64,000 nt of DNA from Dipteris shenzhenensis (lineage: Eukaryota > Polypodiophyta > Polypodiopsida > Gleicheniales), in NCBI GenBank assembly GCA_047967505.1, contig CM106539.1. One strand, given 5' to 3'. The notes beneath the pieces were generated by a model that saw only the letters and a program-made list of their open reading frames with translations, made no database searches and was not told where the DNA came from. This document shows, in pieces, positions 46,455 through 57,659 of this stretch. The position numbers were made by a program, and so were the translations under genes. How positions within the stretch are numbered: the first letter of the stretch is position 1; every line of letters starts with the position of its first letter.

Positions 46455-47556
46455 TGTTAGAAAATCACCCAACAGAGGGTACGCACAGCGGAAGACTGAT
46501 AGTAATGCCCATGAGCTCACAAAGTGTGCGTGTGGGATGTGGAATCACAAACTTCTTAACTTATGTGCATAAAATAGACGTGTAGACTCATCAATAAACA
46601 ATGAACCAGCCAGATAGAGAAACCACCAAAATAATATATTTCCATCCAAAACTATGGACACAATACAAAAGAGATAAATCCAGAGTCCCACCAATGGTGT
46701 GGTCCTCTGATCTTACCGCAAGTTACTTCTCCTATCTATTGGCTATCTCTAGACTCGAGCTCGCGTGCTCCACCTCGAGCATCTGTAGACTTTCCGTCTA
46801 GAACGATTCTATCCACCTTGCTGTCTGGAAACCAGCCTAGGTGGGCTGCCACTCAAGCTCAGTCTGTAGCTCCTTCAGGGTGCTGGCAAAAAACCGACCA
46901 ATCAGGTTACCTATGGCCGACCCAAACAGGCTAACCAGGCCTTGACTTGGTCTGTCTATAAATGCCTCTTTGGGACCCTCTTTTCTAGGGCCTGCTAACC
47001 CACAATTCCATGCAAGGGCTGAGCCCTTGGCCAACCCTTGAGAGGGCCTAGTTCGCTGGGTTTGCCCAACCCAACCAGCCCTCCGTATGGGTTGCCATGT
47101 GCTGCTCCATCCCCTGCCATGTCAGCACCTACTCCCCCTGCTTCTGCTGTGCCAACCTATGCACCATCATCAGCGTCTGTTGCAGACCCTTCGCTTGCCC
47201 ACTACGCTCGCCATATGGCTCGCCATGCTGATGCCATCTACTGGTGTCTGTTGCAAGTCGCAATCTTCCCCACAGTCCAACCATGACTCCACGTCTTGTG
47301 TCACCCTGAAGCTGTCCTCTGAGTGCCTCATGCCAGGCCTAATCCAAAACAATGTCTCCCCGCCATCTTCCTACACATGAGTTGCTCCTAATGTAGCCTT
47401 TCATCCTTGGGATACCCCACCAACCATGAATGCTCCAGATCTGTCCCAGATCCACACATCCAAGTAATCTCTCTTTGGGCACATCCTACCCTAGCTCTCC
47501 CCCCCCACGCTCTCCTCATTTGGAGGCTTACAGATGGGGAGGTGACCTTTCCAACA
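46455..47556 (-). repeat. 5' LTR of the LARD-like element
   Basis: 1102 bases; relative to the other LTR it lacks about 290 bases after the CCTTCAGGGT block at 46878. Confidence 0.9.
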
Positions 47557-47579
47557 CCAAATGCTCTAACATCCCCTTT

Positions 47580-48440
47580 TTGGATAAGGATATGGCGATA
47601 ATTTTGAAAATTCTACAACTTAATCATCACTTTCCCCATCTTAACTTGTAGCTAGTTTTGAAAAAACCAAGCCCATGGCGATAGTAGTTGGAAGTGAGAT
47701 CACCCATAATCTCATTTTCATTGGCATTTTCGTTTGGATGCAATTTCGAGAACCAATCTTTTTCAAGAGCCATATGATTGCTTGCACCTAAATCAAACCA
47801 TCAAATATAATCTTCATGATTGTTGTCTTTAGGTGTATTCTCTATAGTAGCACAATATGAAATCAAGATTTCCTATTTGAACTTTGTAATGAGACTCATC
47901 TTGCCTTTGCTCATTTGCACATGATTTTAATCCATGGGTTGACTTTGGTATTGGCTTTTTTTGTATTTGATCTTGGTTATGCGCAATTATTCTTTCCACA
48001 TTTAAGTTCCTAGTGGCTTAAAATTCCATAATAATTGCAATTACGTGTTCTTTTTGGAGTATTTTCTAATTAGCCCATCTTTGAAAATTGCATCTTTCTC
48101 TTGGATTCTATGTCCCCCTTGGATTGGTAGGATGGTGATGACTTAGAGGAGGATTTTGAACATTGAAATTTTTTAATCATTTATCATGGCTACGAGGAAT
48201 GCTTCCTCTAGCTTATTATGTTTCCCCAAATTATTTTGGTTTCTACCTCTTTTTTTAATAAATATCTTGCTAGAATCTATACTTGTTCATGACCACTAGA
48301 ACCAATATTTTTCTGTCTTCTTTTTTGCTCTTGCATGACTATGTGTGACAATTGTTCTAAGAAACTATTCATAATCTCTTTGTCAAGACCAATCTTTTTA
48401 TTTTTACCTCTTGACCAATTGATATTAAAATATCAAAGTG
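47580..48440 (-). pseudogene. decayed copia gag-protease remnant
   Basis: Minus-strand translation near 47820-47700 reads DYIWWFDLGASNHMALEKDW, the usual copia protease start (W-x-x-D-S-G-A-S-N-H-M) with DLG in place of D-S/T-G. Upstream (about 48060-47960) a zinc knuckle remnant CNYYGILSH.ELKC has the second Cys changed to Tyr. Gag-like charged sequence extends to about 48440. Downstream integrase and RT are missing; they would lie where the LARD-like element now sits. Confidence 0.55.
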
Positions 48441-50210
48441 CCAAAGTTGCAATACGATGCTTTGAAATGACTGAAATGTGAGAATTTTCGCCTTGAAAGC
48501 TATTTTAGAATGTTGCTCTTTTGACACTTGAAATGTGGGTTTAGACTAGTTCAATTTGCATTGAAATGATCCAGGTATGGCCTTTGTGAATAGGCCACTT
48601 TAAAGTTCTTAAAGGCTTAAAAACACAAGGCCCAAAGAACCTTTTAAAATGCTTAAATCCTTTTCAAAAGGGCCTAAGATCCACAAAAGATGCTCTACAT
48701 AGAGCTATGTAAAAACACATTATTTCCATTTATATACCGAAGCTAATTCCCATCATCACTCCCATCCTACAACAAATACTCTAGGATGCATGTATACTAG
48801 AGCTTATCACATTTTGTCCCATTCTAGACCTTGGCCTCTAGATTCTAGGACTTAGAAAAGATCCCTCCTTTTTAGAACTCGAGAATATATTTTCATGTTC
48901 TTAACAAATAGAAATGATACAATATGTTCTCTCCCATCTGAACTATCCTTTTTAACTAGTAGCAATTGTCTCTATGGCAACAAGATTAAAATACCATTTG
49001 GACAGCAAGAAATAGGATGATACCACATTTTCCATCCTATTTCCTCCCATGTGCTACGACCTTAAGTCTGCATGACTCGTAAGAGTGCTGCACACTTAAA
49101 GTATAGGTGGGAGGAATAGGATAAATTGAACAAAAAATTGGAGCCCCAAGACAAAAGGCTACAGCTCAAGACTAGAAACAAGGAGAGGGAGTTTGAGGGG
49201 GATGCTATGAGGGGAAAAGGTAGAATAGAAGCACAAAAGCAACACGGGGGGAGCTAAGATGCTAATCAAGTGAGTTGGACATGAAGCTCATGAGAGAAAT
49301 GAAAGCCTCACAAATTATGCACTTCAATAGTAACCTTCTTAATGATAAAACGTTGTGCAACAAGATGAATCTCCCACCCATTAAAGTTATTGTCAAATAG
49401 GGAAAAATCAAAAAATAGATTTAAAAAATCAAGTCCAAGAAATTGTGAACCAAGGTCGAAGACATTACGCAACTTTGACAAACCAAGACTAATGTCTGGG
49501 TTTGGCTATTACATTTATTGCTATGGGATAGATCCAATATCTAAAGGACAGAGTTAGACTAAAGTCTTCATTACACAAATCACTTATAACATTGGTATAG
49601 CATTCTAAGACAAAGTATGTCACATCCATGATTCATCTATATACATTACACAGCTTTGACACTAATGTCCTGGTTTGGCTATTACATTTATTGTTGTGGG
49701 ATCGACCAATATCCAAAGGACACTAATAGTTTAAAGACTAAGGGACAGAGTAGACACAAAAGTTTTTATGTCATCGGGACATATTTGGATCAAAATTAAC
49801 TATATTTATTACATGCTACTAATTCAAAAAAGGTGTCATGGGTATTCTCTCCACATTGGAGAATTTTTGGCACTTCATAGCTAGCAGAAATAAAGTATTA
49901 GATCAAAGAAGTAACGGTTTCCGAGCTAAAAGGATCTGATTATTTTTCAGACCTAATTTGAATAAAACACATGATATAATTAAATTTAGGCTTAAATGAC
50001 TTTTTTTAGTCCCGAAACTTTTCCATGCTGAAACTGTGATCAACCAAGGGTCAAGACTAATGTTAAAATTTTCCATTTCTCCATACGTGTTAAAAAATGA
50101 GTATACAAGGCTTATAAAGTGTATGGTGTCATCATAGACTTCATATCTTACTAGCATATTCAACCTCTCCATGGCACACATAAAATAAATTCTTTTTCTA
50201 GATTTAAAAC
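48441..50210. other. AT-rich intergenic DNA with one direct duplication
   Basis: No gene recognised. A diverged duplication (TTTGGCTATTACATTTATTG, then CCAATATCYAAAGGACA) is seen at about 49464-49555 and 49640-49725. Confidence 0.4.
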
Positions 50211-50538
50211 ACTGGACTAAGGATATAATTGGCTCAGATGATGGGACCCTGTATATGCTGGTAGCCTCCCCAAAAACTGGTGCCATTTACACCAGAAGAA
50301 GAGCAATTATTGTTACACATAAAAATAGTTCACCTATGGACATTGCAAGATTGATGGATTATTCTCTTGCACTTCGGAGGGCCTTGACCCCAACTTCAAA
50401 ACCTAAAACTCCATCCAGAATTTCTACCCAAGTCTATGCATGGTCAAAAACTATAACTGGATACAGAGTCTGTACATAAGTCACTCACAATAATTATTGT
50501 GGACCTAATAAATCCCCAACCAACTCTTTGTAACTTAC

Positions 50539-51374
50539 CTTCTTCTTTTTTCCAGCTGTGTTTCCATGCGTTTTCAGACTCACATCTGCAGTTACCTTGG
50601 TAGATACACTTTGGTTTTCTCGTAAATGGATAGTACCTGCTTGTTGCGTCTCCTGATTTGTTCTCTCAGGTGTACCCTGGAAACTAGAGATTGTGTGCAA
50701 GGAGTCCCCAATGCCTTCTTTGCCACCATTCTTTTGAGGATGTGCCTTGCTAGTTGAAATTGAGGTCTGCTCACCTGCAATAAGATTTTCTTGAGTTTGA
50801 ATTTGTGTGGAGCATATTCTGCTCTTATGATTTTCTGGTGTGTTTCTTTCTTTGCTCTGTTTTGGAACCTGACTCTTGTTCCCACTAGTTGTAGACTTTA
50901 TTGTACTGCTCGTTTTAGCTCCCATAGGGCTGTACAATCTCCGTCTTGAGGTGATTTCCTCAGTCTCTGATGCAGAGTCTGTGCTCCTCATGCTAGATTT
51001 GGCTCTTTTGCGTAACTTACCTGCACGTTCAGGAACCTGCTCCTTACTCAAAGAATTCTCAGGTGACAGAGTGCTCTCTTTGTCTGATTCCAGAGACTCC
51101 CTGCAAAAAATGTTCACAGACCTAATAATGAACAGGTAAAATATGTCACAGAATGATCAGACCCTGCACGTGTAAAACAGTTCCGAGTTCTTCACTGACA
51201 AAGGACATTTAAGTAGGTCATATAGAGCACTACCTTAACAAGATGTGACTATACCTTAGGTTGTAATTTTCTTCTGAAAGTCTTACATTGCTGGCAAGGG
51301 AAGCCTCCAGCCATGCATAGTCCACAACCTGAAGATCTTGACGCTTCAATGCCTTCCTTTCTTCCTTTGTCACA
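50539..51374 (-). CDS. two exons of a host gene with a BRCT-like C-terminal helix
   Basis: Exon a, 51374-51255, follows a TTTTGCAG acceptor and reads RQDLQVVDYAWLEASLASNV then RLSEENYNL. This is the pattern of the last helix and strand of a BRCT domain (VV...WL..S......L.E..Y). The donor is GTATAG. The intron at 51254-51101 has a TTTTTTGCAG acceptor. Exon b, 51100-50539, joins in the same codon (AG|G) and stays open for 187 codons of Ser/Thr/Lys-rich sequence to a strong donor GTAAGT; if unspliced there it ends 14 codons later at TAA. Matching phase across the intron strongly supports a real gene. BRCT domains bind phosphoproteins in DNA repair; the specific gene is unknown. Upstream exons are not found in the window, so the LINE stack may lie in a long intron. 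Confidence 0.65.
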
Positions 51375-51502
51375 CTGCAAAAGATGTGTTTATTAGCTTA
51401 CCACAAAGTTTTGTCTGCATCCATAATAAAATTCGCCCCATCCAAAAATATATCAAAAGGTCCTTCATGAGCACAGAGAGACAAACAGAGGGAGAAAGGA
51501 CG

Positions 51503-51650
51503 AGAGAGATGTGATATGATATGATTGTATTACAGAATTCTTGACCCTTCAGGATCTAAGGGACTCGTGCCCACTATTAACAAATAGTGGTCTCTTACAT
51601 TGAGTGAAGGTAAAATCTTAGAAACTTATGTAGTGAGTACTAGTTGAGTT
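51503..51650. repeat. dispersed repeat, second copy
   Basis: GAGAGAGATGTGATATGATATGATTG, given in parts: GAGAGAGATG then TGATATGATTGTATTAC, and a CTTCAGGATCTAAGGGACT block with a CCACTATTAAC/AATAGTGG hairpin. It parallels 43010-43200. Confidence 0.55.
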
Positions 51651-51889
51651 AGCTTGTGTGCCAGTCCGAGTACTTTGTTGCGGTGTTCCAAGACTTCTTT
51701 AAGTAGCTTCCTAGCTTTTTGGGTGGGTGTTCCAACAGATTTTTCAGGTTTTTCTCTGCTGTCTTTATAAGCTCACCATCATAGCAGTACATGCTGCTCA
51801 TTTCCTACCTCTCATGTAGTGCAGATTTTGCAGATTCTTTCCTCCCTAGGGACCCTTGGTCTTGCACACCTGCCCCTCTCCACACACAC

Positions 51890-53566
51890 TTTTCTTTTTT
51901 TTGTGAAACTAAGAAAATTATATTATGAAACATCCATTTTACATCAGGGCAGTGCTCGAGAAAAGAGCCAATGCCCTATCCATCAGAAACAGTAAAAGAA
52001 AAGCTGAATGCAAGAAACATCCAAATCTTCCTCATGCAAGGCATCATATAAGGACTGCCGCATTGAGGCTCGGAAGAACTCATAAGGGTGCTGAAGGGGT
52101 GAATTCAGATATGCATAATTTCGCTGTAGCCAGAGGGTCCATAAGGCCCAGTATCTGATCCAATGGAAGAAAAGAGAATACTGTGACAAAGAAGCTGATA
52201 ATCTGCCAAACATCCAGAAAAACCTCGAGAACCTATGTGCAGGAAATCTGAGAGAGAAAAAATAGGAGATCTTGTCCAGAAGGTCTCTAGAATATGAACA
52301 GAACCACAATAAATGCGGAATACTCTTAGGAGTACGATGACATCTTGGACAAAGAGGAGAGGCAATCCTTCTTTGAGCCAGTTTCACTCCCACTGGAAAA
52401 ATACCAACAATACATCTCTAGAGAAAGAGTCTCTGCTTCAATGGCATTTTCAACTTCCATATCAATTTCAATTTTCCTTTCCACCAAGTTAAAGACTTAT
52501 TCAGATGCTAAAGAGAATTTGCATGATGAGCAATCCATCGAGGAGGTAATATCATTCGATAAGCCTGTATGGAAGTCAATAGATGCAAAGGCTGAGAGGA
52601 TAATCCAAGACTTGAAGACTGAAGATGCCAATCTTGAAGCCTGTCTCTTACTTCCAATGTTGGAATCGGAACCAAAGGGAGATCTGCAATAGCTTTCCAT
52701 ATAGGTCTATGATGCATCCCAATTGTAGCGTTGGCATGCTGCCGGAAAAGAGAGAATATGCCCTTGAGTATCACCACATCATCAATGAACCGGATGCCCA
52801 ACTTCATAAGATTGTAAGCTCTGATTGGTTGTTGTACAGTAAGAGGAGAGTAAAAAACAGCACTCCAATGAAGGATTTCCATTCGAAGCGAGGAGGCTAT
52901 AGAAGCAGGATGGGGAGACCATTTGATGCGAGAGAGCACTTTCTTCCAATCCTGAATCAAGGCAGTAGAAAATGGACAACCAGGGATTTTACCTTGAAAC
53001 TTGCCGAGTACTACTTCCGATGGATCAACTAGCCAATGTCCATAAGCATTTGTGCGCATCTGACCACATAAAAATGCCAACATGATAGACCAAGGCTGCT
53101 CTTGCTGAAAAAAGGTCTTGAGCATAGTGATCTTTCTTGCCAACACATGAAATTTGATGTTTATAATATTCAAACCACCATGCATTCTTGGTGAGCAAAG
53201 CAAGTCCATTTTGAGCAACCTTAAAGCTTTTTTATGAAGCTTAGTTTTCCAAAAAATCTCCATGGCTTGAGACATAAAAGAAGAGAGATCTCGAGATGAC
53301 CAATGTAATAAAGGAAGGTAAAACTGGACATAAGCTAAAACAATGGAAGGGACAATTCGAAGCCGAACATGCAATGGCCAAGTGGAGATCTTCCAATATT
53401 CTAATTTGTCTTGAATTTTGTTTAATATCCAAGATATTTGTTGCTTATTTCTGATTTTCTAGCCAATTGGATAACCCAAATGTCTTACTATGTTTTCCGG
53501 ATAAATAATCTGGCTGAGCCAAAGGACAGCATGCCAGTCGCAATGCTTGAGAGGCAAGAGTTTTGT
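51890..53566 (-). mobile_element. truncated LINE copy A of the GT-associated family
   Basis: Minus strand. Starts within the RT thumb (LEYWKISTWPLHVRLRIVPS), continues through PRMHGGLNIINIKFHVLARK and ends with the zf-RVT-like domain (CPRCHRTPKSIPHLLWFC). The 3' tail is an A-rich run (T tract 51890-51902 on plus) followed on the sense strand by GTGTGTGTGGAGAGGGG. The 15-base CCCCTCTCCACACAC occurs on both sides (51873-51887 and 53567-53581) and is the target duplication. At least one frameshift separates the two domains. Confidence 0.88.
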
Positions 53567-53581
53567 CCCCTCTCCACACAC

Positions 53582-54690
53582 TTTTTTTTTGGTAAAATCC
53601 AGTGCACTGTATTTATATTGTCAGAACTTTACAAGAGGGAAAGTCTCCAAAAAAGGAGAGTATCCCACAGATCAGAAGCACAAAAAGAAAAGCTCAATGC
53701 AAGATGCATGCATATCACCCTCATGGCAGGCATCATATAAAGATTGCCGCAATGAGGCTCTAAAAGATTCATATGACTTTTGAAACTGGCGGCCCAAGTA
53801 TGCCAAATTGTGCTCTTCCCAGATTGTCCAAAGAGCCCAATATCTCACCCATGAGAGAAAGAGTGAGTATTGAGATAAAGGCCTCCTAAATCTGCCAAAT
53901 AGCCAAAAATGTTTCCCAAATATGTGACTCGAGAAACGGAGGCGAAGAAGATCTGAAATTTTCCCAAGGAGATTCCGAGTAGACGAGCAATGCCAAAGCA
54001 AATGAGGGACAATCTCTGAAGGAGCGTGACACTGTAAACAGGTGGGTGGTGCAATGTGCCGTTTGGCAAGTGTGATTCCCACTGACAATGTGCCGGTCAT
54101 GCATCTCCAAAGAAAGAGTCTTTGTTTCAAAGGCATTTTACACCTCCATAATAGTCGGAGATTCTTCCGCCACCATGAAAGGGGCTGCCTGATATGCCAT
54201 AGAGTATTAGCATATTGATGAATCCAAGGGGCAGGTTGAAGAAGCTTGTAGAATTTGATGGAGGTCAAAACAGGCAGAGGTATAGGACAAGAGCATGTAA
54301 CAGAGGGATACAATTGCCAATCCATAAGCCTGTCTGTGTCAGCCACAGGGGGAATAGGTAGAAATGGATGCAAGAGATCAGCAATTTTCTTCCATATCAA
54401 TCTGTGATGCATTCCCAAAGCATAAGAGGCAGTGGCCTGAGGAAAAGATAAGACATGGCCGTGATCATCTACCACATCATTGATGTATCTAATTCCCGAT
54501 TTCATGAGATTATATGCCCGAACAAGTTCCTGTAAAGCAAGTGGAATGTCAAAGATGGCACTCCAATGAATACTTTCTTTCCTCATTGAGTTTGTCCCCA
54601 AATGATTATCAGGAGCCCATTTGACTTTAGAAAGCACTAGAGAAAGGGCATCCAGGAATCTTCCCTACAAATCTCCCAATGACAACCTCC

Positions 54691-54693
<3 letters not shown>
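53582..54693 (-). mobile_element. truncated LINE copy B
   Basis: Minus strand; an open frame of 321 codons (54637-53672) covers the RT C-terminal region (IHWSAIFDIPLALQELVRAY) and the zf-RVT-like domain (CLQCHAPSEIVPHLLWHC). Its 5' truncation point is at the GT tract (54694). Its 3' end is A9 followed by GTGTGTGGAGAGGGG on the sense strand. Confidence 0.88.

Positions 54694-54736
<43 letters not shown>
54694..54736. repeat. (GT)n microsatellite between opposed LINEs
   Basis: About 21 GT units. To the left LINEs A and B point left; to the right F, C, D and E point right. Confidence 0.97.
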
Positions 54737-54737
<1 letters not shown>

Positions 54738-54861
54738 TCTTCCTCAGTCATGCCTGGAAATAGTTTTTCTTTGCTTTTGATTTCCTGTTGAGGCTCTCTG
54801 CTTTTTTGAGACCCTCATGTAAATTTTGCTGATAATATAATCATGGATTTACCAAAAAAAA
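54737..54861 (+). mobile_element. LINE copy F, extreme 5' truncation (3' UTR only)
   Basis: About 125 bases containing AATTTTGCTGATAATATAAT and a poly(A) of eight, followed by GTGTGTGG. Similar TAATATAA..(A)n ends close copies D and E, so this is read as a 3' UTR stub inserted after the GT tract. Confidence 0.65.
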
Positions 54862-54870
54862 GTGTGTGGG

Positions 54871-55742
54871 CTATCCTCTAGGTTGGGGACTCACTCGTTC
54901 TCAACAAACTCATTGGGTGCTCACAAAGTTGAGGAAAAAACTTAAATATTGGAAGCTTGCAACTTGGCCATTACATGTTCGTTTGCGAATAACGCAATCC
55001 ATTTTGATAGCATACATACAATTCTATCCTCTTCTTCAGCCCGTCCTTTGAAGCTGTCACATATCATAGTGCCTTCTCTGTATAAAGTGTTGTTACCTCT
55101 GTCTTGGGTTTCTGACAGAGCCAATTCTGTTTGGCATATGGATCGCCCATCAAAGTGGTGGAGAAAGTAGCTACGTCTCCTTTGGCATTATAAAGTCCCT
55201 CTTCGGCAACACGTTTTCCTCTGGCAAGTCCTACTTGGCATTTTTCCATCTAGGCAGTTACTCGCGCATAGACATATTGCCTCGGCTGTTTGCCACTGAT
55301 GTCTATATTCTGCTGCATCTGTGCCTCACATTTTCTGGCACTGTCCACATACTTGTGATTTCCTCGCTCTCATTCGTCAAGGGCTTCGAGCGAGATTTCC
55401 TACTGTTGCTTTTGGCAGGTTCTTCTGGTTATTTGGTTTTCATCCAGCTAGACAGGATTTTGATTTATTTTTTGTTTGGGTGCCCTACTGGGCACTTTGG
55501 ACTCTATGGATGGACATAAATCATAGAGTCTTTGGTGATCCTACTTTTCCATCTTTTGTTTTTTTCAAACGATCTCTGCGGCAATCGTTTTATGATTGCT
55601 TTCAGACTCATTTGATTGATCATGATGTATATATGGCTTATAGTGAGATTTTCGGTTGAGTAGTAGTTACTCTGCTTTTGGGATACCTATGAATGTAATT
55701 ATTTCACAGCAACAGAATATTCTTCTCACCAAAAAAAAAAAA
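54871..55742 (+). mobile_element. truncated LINE copy C
   Basis: Begins inside the RT thumb (GYPLGWGLTRSQQTHWVLTK, then YWKLATWPLHVRLRITQS), jumps by deletion near 55030 to the C-terminal region (LSHIIVPSLYKVLL, NSVWHMDRPSKWW) and ends with zf-RVT remnants (VPYWALWTLWMDINHR). The 3' end is A12 followed by GTGTGTGTGTGT. Confidence 0.85.
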
Positions 55743-55756
55743 GTGTGTGTGTGTAC

Positions 55757-57639
55757 ATTCCACCCACTCAGATTGTTCATCATCTTGGTTACCCTTTGGG
55801 GTGGGGTCTCACTCGTCGTCAACAAACTGATTGGGTGATGGTCAAGCGTCAGAAAAAGCTAGAATATTGAAAATTGGCAACCTGGCCTTTGCATGTTCGG
55901 CTTCGTTTAGTGCAATCCATCCTTGTGGCATATATTTAATTTTACTTGCCTTTTATCATGTTCACCAAGGCAGATCTTGCTTCTTTCATGTCTACCATTA
56001 TGTAAATCTTTTGGCATCCAAACATCGCAGAAAAAGTATCAGACTGCTTTCAGTACATCAACTTTGTTCTCCTAAGATGCATGGTGGTTTGAACATCATG
56101 AATATCCAGGTGTAGATCCTTGCTCACAGGGGGAAAATGTTTCTTCAATTTCTGCAAGGGCATCAACCTTGGGCTCTTATGATTAGATCTCTAGTCATCC
56201 TTGTGGCATATATTTAATTTTACTTGCCTTTGATCATGTTCACCAAGGCAGATCTTGCTTCTTTCATGTCTACCATTATGGAAATCTTTTGGCATCCAAA
56301 CATCGCAGAAAAAGTATCAGACTGCTTTCAGTACATCAACTTTGTTCTCCTAAGATGCATGGTGGTTTGAACATCATGAATATCCAGGTGCAGATCCTTG
56401 CTCACAGGGGGAAAATGTTTCTCCAATTTCTGCAAGGGCATCAACCTTGGGCTCTTATGATTAGATCTCTAGTCACACATATCAGTATTTCTGCCTTTGG
56501 TCGCTGGCAAATCAATTACTGGGATTTCTTATTTGGTTGCATTGATGGCACTTTTCCTGGCTGCCCTTTTGTCTCTAGTTTGCTTCTTGATTGCACGTCC
56601 TCTCTCATCTAGAATGGAATGGTCGACAGTCTCTGCTGGGTAATTCACTGTGAGCTGAAAGCATTCACTCGTCGACAGTTTTTCAGTCTCCACTTGCTTT
56701 ACAAGAACCTCGCCGTTCCTATTTTGTTTCTTTTAAGGGCATCACTTCTGTTGCTGATGTTATTCAAGATGATGACTCTGTGCTACCTTTTCCTCTGGTA
56801 GCTACACGGTATGGCTTGGGCTCTCATCATTGTGTCTTGTGGCAACAAATTATTTATATACTTTCGCCTTTTGTTCCGATTCCTCCTTTGGAACTTCAAG
56901 ACACGTTAGCGGATTGGACTTTGACTTCACCAGGATCCTCTTGTCACCCTTTGAGGCTATCTCAAATTACGGTGCCTGCATTGTATAAAATCCTTTTGCC
57001 TCAACCTTGGGTTTCAGAGAAAGTCAATTCTATTTGGCGATGCATCGCCCAGCCAAGTGGTGGAAAAAGAGATTAAAGCAACTTTGGGCTTACAAAAATC
57101 CTCTTCGGCAACAGGTTTTCTTCTGGCGAGTGCTTTTGGGCATTTTTCCATCTGGACAGATGTTGGCCCGTAGACACATTGCTCCTGCTCGTTGTCATAG
57201 ATGCTTGAGTCCTCAAGAGACTGTGCCTCATTTATTCTGGTTTTTTCCATGTTCTCGTGAGTTCATTGATCTTCTTCGGCAGCGCCTGCGAGCGAGATTC
57301 CTGACTAGTCATTTTGGGAAGTCTTTTTGGCTCTTTGATTTTCATCCACCCAGACCAGAGTTTCATCTTTTCTTTGTTTGGGTTCGTTATTGGGCACTCT
57401 GGACTTTATGGAAAGATAGGAACTGTAAAGTCCTTGGTGATCCCATATTTTCCTCGTTTGACTTTTTTAAGCATTCTCTACAGCAATCCTTCTTTGATTG
57501 CTTGCAGACGCACTGCGTAGATCATGATGTATGTCTAGCATACACTGAGATTTTCAGTTGACGTAATTTCGGCTGCCTCGTTTTGAGGTTGCTACTTTTG
57601 TAATATAATCAATCAAAAGTTTTCACTATAAAAAAAAAA
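55757..57639 (+). mobile_element. truncated LINE copy D
   Basis: Starts at the same RT-thumb point as copy C (HHLGYPLGWGL-like, near 55790). It carries a 278-base internal tandem duplication, then WALMIRSLVTHISISAFGRW, and from 57007 the zf-RVT-like domain (CHRCLSPQETVPHLFWF) to a stop at 57561. The 3' end is A10 followed by (GT)9. Confidence 0.88.
55918..56473 (+). repeat. 278-bp tandem duplication inside LINE copy D
   Basis: 55918-56195 and 56196-56473 are near identical (about four or five differences by eye), each starting ATCCTTGTGGCATATATTTA and ending GATTAGATCTCTAGTC. Other LINE copies have a single unit. Confidence 0.93.
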
Positions 57640-57659
57640 GTGTGTGTGTGTGTGTGTGA

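Larger units (their letters stand above)
44502..47556 (-). mobile_element. non-autonomous LTR retrotransposon (LARD/TRIM-like), no pol
   Basis: Ends are exact: CCAAA at 44497-44501 and 47557-47561 is a perfect 5-bp target duplication. On the minus strand the LTRs begin TGTTGGAAAGGTCACC and end TTTTCTAACA. The primer site TGGTATCAGAGCCC follows the 5' LTR with no spacer (46441-46454). A purine tract AATGAGGGG precedes the 3' LTR (45890-45898). The internal region is only 565 bases and has no protease, RT or integrase, so mobility would need another element. LTR copies differ by roughly 7% over the first 290 bases by eye. Confidence 0.92.

Noticed and set aside
50255-50479. A 74-codon plus-strand open frame opposite the host gene
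   Set aside because: No recognisable motif; it lies in the 3' flank or an intron of the minus-strand gene and is likely a shadow.
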